In this document: piece after piece, positions 1 through 10,745 of the stretch
Position numbering within the stretch: the stretch's first letter is position 1
Layout of the letters: every line of letters starts with the position of its first letter
NCBI GenBank assembly: GCA_963920525.1
Contig: OY986438.1
Span: forward strand, 184,944,888-185,008,887
From: Dichetophora obliterata
Lineage: Eukaryota; Arthropoda; Insecta; Diptera; Sciomyzidae
DNA: 64,000 nucleotides
Direction: 5' to 3'
Position numbers and translations under genes: made by a program
Notes under the pieces: model-generated
What the model was told of the DNA's origin: nothing
Seen by the model: the letters and a program-made list of their open reading frames with translations, nothing else
The model's database searches: none

Positions 1-267
1 AATCTTAAATCTATGATTTTATAAGTTTTCTACATCGTCATCTAATAGCAAAGCTATTTAAGCTAATTGTGTACTAGAGAATTATGCGCTTATTGATTTG
101 TTTAATTAAAATTTTTGTTGCCGTTTCGTTAAGTGTGCATTGAACATTACGTTGCCTTTTCGAAGCCGGTTTACAGTCGTTTCGTTACGCGCCGTAAGTG
201 GGCAGAGACCTTAATGAATAATTTTTTATTAATTTGGATGATATTCACAAAGAATTTCAGAATTTTC

Positions 268-640
268 AATTACTCTTTCTTTATTCATTATTCAACTATC
301 ATTCAGTATTCATTTGTTATTCATTATTAATTCATTATTCACTTGTAATTCATTATTAATTTTTTATTCATTATTCATTTGCTATCATTTGCTATTCATT
401 ATTCATTTTTTATTCATTATTCATTTGTTATTCATTATTCATTTTTTATTCATTTTTCAAGGCCTAGGACTAAAATAAATAAAAAATGAATAAAGAATAA
501 AAAATGAATAATGAATAAAAAAAATAATAACAATGAAAAAAGTGAATAGTGAATAAAAAATTAATAATGAATAACAAAAGAATAATGAATAAAAAATTAC
601 TAACGAATAAAAAATGAATAATGAATTAAAACGAATAATT
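268..640. repeat. Low-complexity inverted repeat of TATTCATT units
   Basis: From about 268 to 455 the + strand is built from TTCATTATTCATT units. From about 477 to 640 it is built from the complementary AATGAATAATGAATAAA units. The two blocks meet at a short GC-richer centre (GGCCTAGGAC, about 461-470). The arms could pair as a long AT-rich hairpin. No coding potential is seen. It may be expanded simple sequence or the arms of a foldback element; no target-site duplication could be defined. Confidence 0.6.
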
Positions 641-904
641 GAATATTCTAAAATTCTTTGTGAATTGCATTCTTTGTGAATAGCATTCAAATGAATAAGA
701 AAATTATTTCATTTTTCTTAATAACGAAAATGAATAATTGAAATTAATAATAAATAATTTTTTTAAAAATGAATGTGAATTAAAAATTTTATTTATAAAA
801 CAATTTTGCATTCATTAAATGTATTTTTATGTAGTTATTCAGTTGCACTTAAAATTCTGAATATGAATGCCGATTTTACAGCTCTGCCATTTACTAATAA
901 CAAA

Positions 905-993
905 AAAAAAAAACACTCCATCTTAGCTGGGGTTTGAACCACGGTGTTTTAGCTTACGGGCCACGTACTCTTTCAGTAGACTACGGCCACCTT
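905..993 (-). repeat. tRNA-like SINE fragment
   Basis: On the minus strand a tRNA-like A-box region (GGCCGTAGTCTACTGAAAGA, about 970-989) is followed by a good pol III B box (GGTTCAAACCC, 930-940). A T-run comes soon after (T12 at 902-913 on the minus strand), as expected for a pol III terminator. The acceptor and anticodon stems do not fold cleanly, so this is not a functional tRNA. A tRNA-derived SINE or a decayed tRNA is the best reading. Confidence 0.45.
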
Positions 994-2418
994 GCAATCA
1001 TGCATTTCCTTATATTCGGTTATTGTTCAACTCAATTTTTTAAATTCAACTAATACTAAATAAAACAAAGCCATTAGTAAATACTACGAATGCAATGGAA
1101 GAAATTACGATGTTATTCTTACGAGAAATTGAGGAGTAATAAGGAATGATTTCCCTATTAGTCGAAGATCATTCTTCGACAATAACGCATATGAACTTGG
1201 ACGATAAGCGAATTTATTTTTTAAAGTAATTAAACACAAGAAGAAAATGAATTAAAAAAACTAAATGCTTTCCCAAAAGTCGGCTTAAAAAGAAATCGTT
1301 TTTCTGTCATAAAGATGATCCAATTTGGATAATTTTTTAATATGTCGTAAATCTAATAAAATTGCTAACAATCTTGCAGCATTTAAATTTGAGAAAATTG
1401 CAGTGATCTTGGCGAGAGAAAAGCATCTTATGGTCAAAAGTTTTTTTATGACTAAAATTTAAATAGGAAACTCGATTTCTTCAAATTCACGTTTTTTAAC
1501 AAACGTCCACGCATTTTGAGAATTTTTTGGATTTTTTCGCGTCACATGCTTATATTACATCCAGGATTCAGAATCAAGTTCTGGAATATGTTTAGAAAAT
1601 GAATGGAGCCCAAAACCTATCTATACATGTACCTCTTTATATATTTATTCATACGTTTTGAATTAAAAAAAAATTATTTTTTTTAATAGTTCATATAATA
1701 GGTATGTTTCCAAACTCGATTTAAGTAACTTGCATGTAGCTAGTACTGATGCATGTTGAAAAAAGAAATAAGTCAGTTGATGTCCATGCGGTGAACATTT
1801 CAAGAATAGCGATTTTTACCTCCTTAATCCAAATCTGATAAATTTCAGGCCGCTCGCCATTGGTTTATGAGTAATAGGCCTTCAAAACTGGAAAAAGTTG
1901 TCTAAAAATCTTGCTGGTTGTATTCATTAAAAAAAAAATATTTCAAAATTGGGGGCTAACTAGTAATTAATGCGATTTTATTTAGGAATTTAATTTACTT
2001 AATTACTAAGAATATTTGTTGAGAAAAAATGTTTTAAATTACATGAAAAAAAATTACATTTGAAAATGATTCAGGCATGATACGAGAAAGATTTTTACCC
2101 CCACCTTTGAAATATATCTAATTTTCATCATACATCATCGTATCATGATAACGAAATTAGTACCAAAAATCTCAGAAAATATAATAATATAGGTTACATT
2201 TTCTTTATGTGCACTCTAGACTCCTTTATGCCTTTGACCCACCCCCCTAGAGCGGACGCCCTTGATGGTAGCACTATACCTAAGCCTATTTTTAAGAAAT
2301 CATAAGAGTCTAAAACTTCTGGGCCGATTGAGATGAAATTTTGCCAGTAGATTTGTGAAACTTGGTATGTAGGTGCTTTAGTTTTATATGACGGTCTCTA
2401 AACATGTATTTATGAGTG
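994..2418. other. AT-rich intergenic DNA, nothing recognised
   Basis: No open frame of substance, no clear inverted ends and no RNA gene were recognised here. Composition is AT-rich with short A and T runs. Confidence 0.5.
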
Positions 2419-2737
2419 TATTTTTTTTATTCATTCCGGGTAAAGAAGAGAACGAATAGAATAGATTATTGTTTATCCAGAACAGAATGAATAAAGAAAC
2501 AGTATTGGAAAAGAAAGAATTTTTTTTTTGTTAAAACCAGAAACATATTTTTCGTATTTAATTAAAGACAACAAATACACCAGATAAAGTTTATAAAATA
2601 AAAATGCAACAAAGCAATTTAAAACATTTAAACTAAAAATTTTACCATTTTCATTAAGTGACATCAATATCGAATATAACCAATCGAATATAACCTCAAA
2701 CACAAGGAATATTCCCTTTATTGTACCTTAGATGATA

Positions 2738-2753
2738 GGTTAGGTTAGGTTAG
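2738..2753 (-). repeat. LINE 3' tail of AACCT repeats (TTAGG-like)
   Basis: The LINE 3' terminus (minus strand) is about three copies of AACCT, which reads AGGTT/TTAGG on the plus strand. It directly abuts the 12-bp target-site duplication, so it is the element's tail and not an interstitial telomere. Confidence 0.75.
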
Positions 2754-2838
2754 ACCGGATGCCTTCGTGAAGCTCACATAGACCAATTCAGGTCCTTAGT
2801 GGTACCGGTAGCGAACAAAAGGAACCTTTGTGTTTGTT

Positions 2839-5688
2839 TTAAAAGTCTTTAAAGATTTGCGTTGAGTTCGCAAACCTGAGAAGGGATTCTGGAGACACCC
2901 TGGCTACATCTTTAAGCGACGTGAATGTCGATGAGCCTAGGTGTTTTAGTCTCGATCTAAGTAGGGCGGGGCATGTGCATAGTAGGTGCTCCAGGGTCTC
3001 CACTGTGCCCGGTTCCTTGCACTTCCTGCAGTTGTCATCCGTGGTGATGCCAAGCTTCCTCGCGTGGGCTGCCGTCATACAGTGACCAGTGAGCATGCCC
3101 ACTAGTGTCCTGCAATCTTTGCGCGGGCGTGCCAAGATGAACAGAGTTCGTTTTTCGCATTGTGCATTGCACATGATTTTCGAGATTTTGCACGATGTCG
3201 TATCTCTCCATCTACGATTCACTGCTAGTGTGGCTCTTCTTTCGAGGTTCCTGTACAACTCTTGTAGCGGAGTAAGTACATGTTCTGCGAGTTCTGATTC
3301 CAGCCCGGCGCCTTCCTTTGCTAAACCATCTGCCATCTCGTTTCCCTTAATGCCCTGGTGGCTAGGGACCCAGTAGATGCGCACTCTTTTCGAAGCGCAT
3401 AGTGCATCTAGTGCATCTCTGCCAGCCAAGACACTTTTGGACTTGATGCCAACGGAGCGCATGGATTTGATCGCCGCTTGACTGTCAACGAAAATGTTGA
3501 TGTTAGAGTGTTGTGTGTCCATGCTGAGGGCTATCTCAGCAGCCTTCCTTATGGCAAATACTTCCGCCTGGAAGATACTGCAGTGGTTCGGCAGTTTATA
3601 TGGCTGCCTTATATTAGGCTCTGCGCAATACACCGCCGCACCTACCCCCATAGTCATTTTGGAGCCATCGGTAAATATGTTGACCGCCTGCTGTGCTTGT
3701 TCTATACCTTTGCACCAGTCCTTTGGTCCCAGAAGAGTTCGTGCTTTGGAATTGACTATCGTGCGAGGCACCATGTAGTCCGTGCTACTAGTTAGATCCT
3801 TTCCGATTGTACAATGTCCAAAATTTCGAATGTGCATGTTGCCTGCTGCCGTAAGGCGTTGTGCCGTTTTTCCGGCTATTAGGTTTGCGTGTATGTCCAG
3901 GGGGTCCATACTTAGAATGGTTTCAAGCGCTTTAGTTGGAGTTGACTTCAGTGCCCCCGTGATGCATAGCGCTGCCTGCCGCTGAGTTTTCTCCAAGTGC
4001 CTGAGGAATGTTGATTTGTTCACAGCCGGCCACCACACAATAATCCCATAGAGTAGAATAGGACGCACTACCGTTACATAGATCCAGTGCATCAGAAAGG
4101 GTGAGAGACCCCAAGTACTGCCTAGCATCTTTTTGGATGTGTATAGTGCAATGGTGGATTTCTTCACCCTTTCTTCCACATTGGTTTTCCATGACAGCTT
4201 GCTGTCCAGGACGACTCCTAGATATTTTGTGTGAGTTTTCGGTATGAGACGTATATCTTTCAATTTCGGTGGTATCCACTGTGGTATCTTCTACCTTTTC
4301 GTGAACAGAACCAGATCCGTTTTCTCTGCGTTAATACTAAGACCGACTGAATTTGCCCATCTAAGTACAATACATCTTTGAGTGTGCTCTCCATTATGGA
4401 GCTTACTGTTGATAGACATTTCCCTATTATAATAATGCTTATGTCGTCTGCATAGGCAGTTATCCTCGGGGCTCTACCTGCGAACTTTTCAAATAGTTCA
4501 TTAACTACAAGACTCCATAGTAGTGGCGAGAGGACCCCTCGCTGGGGTGTCCCACTGTGAGCTTCCCTTACCATGGATTTAGTGCCCCACTCAGCCCGCA
4601 CCTTTCTGCAGCTTAGCAACTTGTCTAACCAAAGGTTTATTGCCGGTGGTGCCTCTATTGCACGTAATCCACTGAGGATTGCGGTGGTTGATACATTGTT
4701 GAATGCACCTGAGATATCTAGAAACGCCCCGAGTGCGTATTCCTTGTGGTGGAGGGCTTTTTCTATGGTTACTACTAGGGAATGTAGTGCCGTTTCAACC
4801 GATTTCCCTTTCGTGTATGCGTGCTGGTTAGTTGAAAACTGGATTGAATTGTTTCTTAGGTGCAAGTCAATCAGTTTCTCGAGCGTTTTGAGTACGAAGG
4901 AGGTCAGACTTATTGGCCTGTAGTCTTTCGGACATGGATGGCTGCTCTTACCTGCCTTCGGTAAGAATACAACCCTCGCTGTCCTCCAAGCCACAGGTAC
5001 ATAGTTTAGCCTGATGCATCCGTTAAATATATTCTTCAGCCATGGGACGACTCGCGATTCAGCCGTTTGCAACATGGCAGGAATTATACCGTCTGGTCCC
5101 GGAGATTTGTATCCCGAGAACGAGTTTATAGCCCATACGATTCCATCCGACGTTATTAAGTCGTGTGGAACCTGTAACGGGGTTGTCCTGTGCCCTCGTA
5201 TTGTAGCAGTGCTAGGAGCTTCGGTACAGCCAGGAAAATGCGCCTTTAACAGCACCTCGAGGGATTCCTGACTGCTCTCCGTCCACTGGCCATTGTCTTT
5301 GCGTAGCTGGCTCTGAATGGAGGGAGGGCTGCTTTGAGAGTAGCTTCCTGAGCCTTGCTGTGTCCGCAGTTTTTTCTATGTTTGAGCAGAAGTTCTTCCA
5401 CGAGTGTCTTTTTGCTCTGCGTACGTTTGTTTTAAAAAGTTTGAGCCTACATTTGTATTCCCCCCAAATTTCCTTTTGGTCAGCTATTTTAGCTAGTTTA
5501 AAGAAATTTTTTAGGTCGCGTCTTTGCTCTGTAAGATTCGGACTCCACCATGGTGGTCTGATCTTACGCTTTGTTCGCGTGGGCTTACAAGAGGCATGAT
5601 AGGCCTTGAGAAGATGGGCCGAGAGAATCTTCAGTGACCTTTCAATGCCCTCTTCCGTATTAATTTGTTTAGTAGCTGATAATTTGGT
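2839..5688 (-). pseudogene. LINE reverse transcriptase-RNase H, frameshifted and truncated
   Basis: Three overlapping frames together make one polyprotein. The first (upstream of about 5310) is the basic linker before the RT. The second (5255-4260) is the RT, with KDYRPISL, LDISGAF, GTPQRGVLSPLLW and the catalytic YADD. The third (4263-2839) holds the connection region and RNase H with all four acidic residues visible (FTDGS, QAEVFAI, FVDSQAA, NEMADGLAKEG). A CxxC...HLLCxC motif follows. The frame changes near 5310-5325 and again near 4375, and a TAG stop at 4291-4293 falls where relatives usually have tyrosine (FTKR*KIP). The copy is therefore dead. Two compensating one-base indels would explain why frames one and three agree. 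Confidence 0.9.
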
Positions 5689-5833
5689 CCTTAGATGATA
5701 AGTAGTATAAAAAGAACGCGATTGGAATATTCCGTAAGAATAAAGAAATACAAAAAGAATATTCCGGATAATCAAAACTGAATAAAGAAACAAACAAATG
5801 TTATTCCGAACGTATGGAATGAATAAAAAAATA

Positions 5834-6588
5834 CAGCCTATATGTTGTTACGCCTACTTTCCGCCCAAAAATCAATTAAAATATCATATATCAGACGGAA
5901 TTGATCGAATAAGACTAAAATTTAGTAATTTAGTTGATATGTTCACTGTCGGCATCTGTGCTAAAAGTGGGCATAGTTGCACGTCTGCTTTTAAGAAATC
6001 ATTAAAATTCAACTAAAAAAATTAATTTTATGCTGGACGAAGTTTGCCGAGTCCACTGGAAAAATCATAAAGAAAGAGATAGACATATATGCAGACAAAA
6101 GTTTGTTAATTTATTTAATTTATCCGTGTGCTTTCTGAGTGAGTCTCAATTGACTTAACAATTGTTGTTGAGAAGAGTTTTAAAGAAACAATAACTATTC
6201 CAAATACATGAACAAAATTGTTTAATTTCATGCTAGGCAGTTTTTTTTAAAATATCAAAATAGGAAAAAAAATATTGGTCTTTTCCTGGTGTTTTAAATA
6301 GATGTTTTTAGACATGGTTTTATTCAGAAATATTTGAAGAATCCAAATTAAAAAAAATTATCTTCCATACCACTTTTAATACCCCTTTTAATTACAATAT
6401 TTTTTAGTTTCAATTTTTGCTAAGATGTTAACATGAGATTTTCCATATCTCACGAACCCATTCAGTTCCCATCATAATTTTATATTCTTGAAAAGGTAAT
6501 TTCGTCAGCTTGAAGATAAAAATTATTTAAATTTTTTAAATGGTGTTTCTCGCACGCCTACATCGATTTTAACTACTTAACCGCAAGG
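5834..6588. other. Intergenic DNA, nothing recognised
   Basis: AT-rich sequence with A and T runs. No coding region or structured repeat was recognised. Confidence 0.5.
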
Positions 6589-7517
6589 CTGTGGCATAGC
6601 TAGGATTTATTAAAGGGGGATTAAGAAAATTTGAAATTATGTTTAAATATATATATATATTATATTATTTAAGCGTATTTCAATGCTTGTGCGCTCCTAG
6701 CGAACAGTTAAAAAGTATTAAAAATGTTGGTGTAGAGTCAAAATTTTTGTGTGGAGAAAAAGCACTTGCTGTTCTGGTTGACAGATTCATGTTTTTATTG
6801 CTGCAATTTTATATCCTATAAAAGGTAAGACTACACATTAATAAACTATATCAATGCAACAATAAATTTGTTAAATAACAAATACTGCTTATTTTTTATT
6901 GTTGAATGGCAAATTTCCGTGCTAATTTAATGTACGGGAATTAAATGTAAAAATTGACAGCGAAATTATGACATTTCAACTCTCCACTCACAAATGAAAA
7001 TTTGGCATAGCAATAATTTTCGCTTCTACAGCGTACTAGCTGGCGAAAAAATTTTACTGCCTGTTCGTTGTCAAAAATCTCAATGTATTATGGAAATTTT
7101 TTTCGTTCCTACAGCATACTAAGCTTTAATACACCCACCACGAATTGGATATCTTTCGAACACTAAAACAAGGAAAGGAGAGAAAAATAAATAAATAAAT
7201 ACACCCTGTTAGAATAAGTTAAGACCCTGTTAGAATAAGATTAGTTCTTAGTTAATCAGCTTGTATTAAGCTTAACGAATAAATAAATAAATAAATTAAG
7301 CAAAAGGTACATTCGGTCAATTGGATGAGTTAAGATAAAATTTGATAAAAAAAATTATAAATGCGCTGTGGTATCAAATTACTTTTTTATTCGAACAATT
7401 TATGTACAAAATTTAGTTCCAATTTTTTCAAAATTTATAATAGCTTCATTTTTAAGTTAAGCGATAGGTAAAGGGAGGGGACAACACCCCCTTATCGCCC
7501 CCGTAGCTACGCCACTG
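6589..7517. mobile_element. Diverged hAT-like non-autonomous element
   Basis: The ends are inverted: CTGTGGCATAGCTAGG at 6589 and the complement of CAGTGGCGTAGCTACG ending at 7517. The 8-bp flanks CCGCAAGG (6581-6588) and CTGCAAAA (7518-7525) agree at five of eight positions, as for an old 8-bp hAT duplication. No transposase frame is present. The short ATAA runs at about 7188 and 7276 are internal. Confidence 0.5.
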
Positions 7518-8004
7518 CTGCAAAAGATGGAATCCCCGACCGCCAAAATTAAAAAAAAATTTTTTTAGTTAAAGTGCGTGTAATTATCTTTCCAACGGTA
7601 TTTAAAATTTAACATTTGGTTAAGAAGTGATTAAGATATGAATTCTAGTAAAAACCGATTTTCGATGTTTTCGCCGGTTTTTGTCAATTTTGTGCAACCT
7701 GTAACTCCACCAAAAATAACTCCAGAATTGTTTTCTTTCAATGAAGTTTTTTATTTTCTTCAGTGATGCTCCATGCAAAATTTCACCTAAATCGGAGATG
7801 GTCATTCCGTAAGGCCAGTACGTTCAAAATAGAATTGCTGTTTTAATTTTTTTTTTCTCTTATGAGTAGATACTTTTTTTTGAATTTCTACCTGGCGGCA
7901 CGTGTTAATAAAGTTCAATTTCTTTGAAACTTTTTTTATGAGTTTTTTACATATAGGAACAAAATAAAACGACTTTTTTTTCTCCATACAAATAAGGACT
8001 AGTC
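7518..8004. other. Intergenic DNA, nothing recognised
   Basis: AT-rich sequence. The short open frames here show no recognisable protein features. Confidence 0.4.
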
Positions 8005-8092
8005 TAGTGACCGTGTTATTTATTAGGTTGATCAAGAATGATTTAAACTATCAAACATTTAGAATTTGCATTTAAATTATAGAAAATCAACG
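8005..8092. repeat. Deletion derivative of the AAATACAAATTCTAAATG palindromic MITE (copy 1)
   Basis: A terminal segment (TTATTTATTAGGTTGAT) is joined directly to the far inverted arm (ATGATTTAAACTATCAAACA, then AATTTGCATTTAAATTATAG). The same arms occur at 14.26, 23.96 and 34.09 kb. The interior is missing here. Confidence 0.6.
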
Positions 8093-8519
8093 TAACAATT
8101 TGAAACTAAAGCTTTTCTTAGTACAACACATTTTCTTAAAGCAAGGTAAACGTCTCAGAATGAGAAAAAACTAATGAAATTTCAGAAAGTTGGTCGAATT
8201 TTGACCATTGGCAATGCTAGTATCTTTGAACCCTTAGGGTCGATTGTTGTCATTGTTTTTACTTAATACAGTGCTAGTTAATTACTACGCAAATATAAAA
8301 AACCTTTTTAAAAATAAAACAAGTTTTTTAAAACTAAACTAAATTTTCCAGTCTTAAGAAAATTATCTGCTATTCTTATATTATTATATTGGGTTAAGAA
8401 TGCCATTTTCACTTTTAAAAAAATAGTTGAGTAGAATAAAACTATGCTGGAACTAAGTATTTTTTCTAATGGATTATTTTAAGATTTTTATATTCATTTT
8501 CAATTGTAATTAAAAAGAA
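8093..8519. other. Intergenic DNA, nothing recognised
   Basis: No coding or structured feature recognised. Confidence 0.4.
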
Positions 8520-9240
8520 AAATCAAGAAATATTTAATTGAAGTTCAAAAATTATAAATTGAAATTTAGAAAAGATCAATTGAAATCCATAAGAGATCAA
8601 TTGAAATTTAGAAAAGATCAAATGCAATTCAGAACTCAGTTTTAAATTCAGAATAGATTAAATAAAATTCAGAATAGATTAATTTAAATTTAGTAAAGAT
8701 CAACTGAAATTCAGAAAAAATCAATGGACATTTCAAAAATCCATTTGAATTTCAGAACAGGTCAAATTAAATTCAGAATAGCTTAATTGAAATTTAGTTA
8801 ATAACAATTGAAATTCTGAAAATTTTATTTAATATTCAAAAAAGATCAAATAAAATTCAGAATAGGTCAATTGATATTTAGGAAAAATAAATTTAAATTC
8901 AGAAGAAGTCATTTGAATTCAGATAAGATCGGATAAGAACAGATCAATTGAAATTTATCAATTAAGATAAATTAAAATTCGGAAAAGATGAATTGAAATT
9001 ACAAAAAGAAAATAAATTCGTGTCCACAAAAATCGATTTCCATATAAAATAATATAATATAATACAATGTATATGATATAATGGTAATGGTAATGGTATA
9101 TCACAATTTTTATGAACTATTTGATTTTTGCTGAATTTCAATTGATCTATTTTGAATTTAAATTGATGTATCCTGAATATCAATTGGTTTTTTCTGAATT
9201 CCAAATAATCCTTTTTGAATTTTAATCTATCTTTTCGTAG
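8520..9240. repeat. Foldback-like array of ~20-bp units (cluster 1)
   Basis: A degenerate unit close to AATTGAAATTCAGAAAAGATC recurs many times in + orientation from about 8520 to 8990. After a non-repeat centre (about 9000-9125, containing TAATGG repeats) it recurs in the opposite orientation to about 9240. Arms of short tandem repeats around a loop resemble Drosophila FB elements in design. The same unit occurs in three further clusters in this window. Confidence 0.7.
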
Positions 9241-9332
9241 TTACAACTAACTGGACATGATGATGGAGAAAAGTAAGCATTACTTTTTATGAATAAGTGA
9301 AAAGCATAGAATGTTTAATTTTTTCTCTCTGT

Positions 9333-9502
9333 GTGATAACCCCATAATCAAGTACATACTATTATTTCGAATAATTAAAAATTTTCAATTTTGTCAATTT
9401 ATCATAGCCAGGCTAAAGTGATAACCCCATAATCAAGTACATACTATTATTTCGAATAATTAAAAATTTTCAATTTTGTCAATTTATCATAGCCAGGCTA
9501 AA
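9333..9502. repeat. Perfect 85-bp tandem duplication
   Basis: Two adjacent copies (9333-9417 and 9418-9502), each beginning GTGATAACCCCATAATCAAG and ending AGCCAGGCTAAA, appear identical. This is either a very recent duplication or an assembly artefact. Confidence 0.9.
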
Positions 9503-10053
9503 ATTGCGCAACAATGCGTTATAAACACTAGGCACTAGGTTCAAGTACCTTAAAGAGTAGGTGCTTAAGATCATTGTTGTGAACGTCGCTCTTAGCCATA
9601 ACAACCAGTTCACCATTCATCCATTCACCTATTTTGTTTACTAGCTAAACATTCACAGCAAATAGATAGTTTTTGTAACGGCATCCATTTTTCATTGAGG
9701 ATTACTTGCCACAACGTCAATAAGGTTTTTGCAGCTGATAATGATCATCATCAAATCTTCACGATTAACATAATCACTCAAATTTTGACTCAAGGCTTGA
9801 CTCACTTACATTGAGCCAAGTGCTGTATCATCATTAGCATTATCATTATCATGCTGCTTGACATTGCATGCTTATCCCATCATCTACCAAAATAAATATG
9901 GATAATGGTTTTTTTTTATTTACTGAATCTTTGACTCTTTACGCGCTCAGTACGATCACTTCTGTTGTTATAGCCAGCTAATATACTTAAAGGTAATAAA
10001 AACCATTTACCCTAACTTGCTTCATCGCTCTGGCTATGCAGTTAGTTCTTGTT
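9503..10053. other. 3' flank of the minus-strand small gene
   Basis: Contains a minus-strand AATAAA (plus-strand TTTATT at 9915-9920), 134 bp beyond the stop codon of the small gene at 10054-10356. Otherwise only TCATCAT-type simple sequence is seen. Confidence 0.4.
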
Positions 10054-10356
10054 TTACTCCAGTAGCTTCCGTTGTTGAGTTCGCATCAACCAAAATCTTG
10101 TCGCTTCTTCGTCAATGCCACGCTTGATCGTTTTCATCGATCTATGGTGGTCTATTGATTTTCGTGATTTTTGCTTCGGGTCGCAGTAAATAAATTTTGA
10201 AAAAAAAAAAATTAAATACATAGTTCTATTTAAATTTGTCTCAAGCAAAAATTAACTTACCTCGTAACTTCGATCGCAGCATAGTTCGTAAAATTCGATC
10301 ATCAAAGTATTTTCTTGCAGTACTGTAGTATTTTTTGCTCTGAAACCACGATTCAT
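10054..10356 (-). CDS. Small two-exon gene, 71-codon product, function unknown
   Basis: Exon 1 (10356-10261) starts at an ATG in a GCAAC context and encodes 32 residues beginning MNRGFRAKNTTVLQ and ending ELCCDRSYE. It stops exactly at a consensus donor GAG|GTAAGT. A T-rich tract then leads to acceptor GAAG|CAA. Exon 2 (10173-10054) continues in the same phase for 39 residues (QKSRKSIDHHRS through QQRKLLE) to TAA. The intron is 87 bp. The product is basic, with no signal peptide or membrane segment. Exons in phase, good splice sites and a downstream AATAAA on this strand support a real gene. I do not recognise the family. The exon 2 acceptor is the least certain part. Confidence 0.6.
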
Positions 10357-10745
10357 GTTGCAACTGTTGCAAATTCAATTACAACGCTTGGCGGTCGCAT
10401 CAAAACTCAGCTAGTTTTCATGGTCTCATTGACTAAAATCATCACTCATCGTCAGTCAGTTAGTCAACAGCGATGATGATGATGGTGATGATGTTGGTGT
10501 AGGAGTTTCTTTAGTGATCTACAAAAACAACAAAATCTCCAGTGCTTTGTTTGAAGTTTATTGTAAAAATAAATTTAACAGAGAGTAAAAAAAACCATAT
10601 TTGCAACAGTTTGCTCTGATCTTTGCGATAAAGAAGTTGTATCCGTGTTATATCAAACAAACATCAAATACTGAGTGTTCAAAGTGATCGCATTGAGCTT
10701 GATTTCGTAAAAAAATAAATAAACTTGTTTAGTTCAAAAATAAAA
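10357..10745. promoter_or_regulatory. Head-to-head intergenic interval, likely bidirectional promoter
   Basis: Only 389 bp separate the start codons of the minus-strand small gene and the plus-strand secreted-protein gene. The interval contains TCAGTCAG (about 10452), which fits an arthropod initiator, and a GATGATGATG run. Both 5' UTRs must lie here if no further upstream exons exist. Confidence 0.4.

Larger units (their letters stand above)
2738..5688 (-). mobile_element. 5'-truncated non-LTR retrotransposon (LINE) with 12-bp target-site duplication
   Basis: The insertion is flanked by a perfect 12-bp direct repeat, CCTTAGATGATA, at 2726-2737 and 5689-5700. The minus strand reads from a linker region through reverse transcriptase, connection region, RNase H and a Cys/His motif, then a roughly 100-bp 3' UTR ending in a short AACCT repeat instead of poly(A). 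No endonuclease domain or first ORF is present, so the 5' end is truncated, as usual after incomplete target-primed reverse transcription. RNase H plus a short-repeat tail fits I/LOA/R1-group elements; the exact clade is not settled. Confidence 0.9.
2419..5833. mobile_element. Possible MITE split by the LINE insertion
   Basis: An 18-19 bp inverted repeat (TATTTTTTTATTCATTCC at 2419-2437 and its complement at 5816-5833) brackets the LINE. With the LINE and one target copy removed, about 450 bp remain. The ends are low-complexity and no outer target duplication is visible, so this is tentative. Confidence 0.25.

Noticed and set aside
2738..2753. Interstitial telomere made of TTAGG
   Set aside because: Only about three units, exactly at the LINE 3' end and abutting its target-site duplication.
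8520..9240. CRISPR-like array
   Set aside because: Units are degenerate, contiguous, without unique spacers of fixed length, and flip orientation; the host is a eukaryote.
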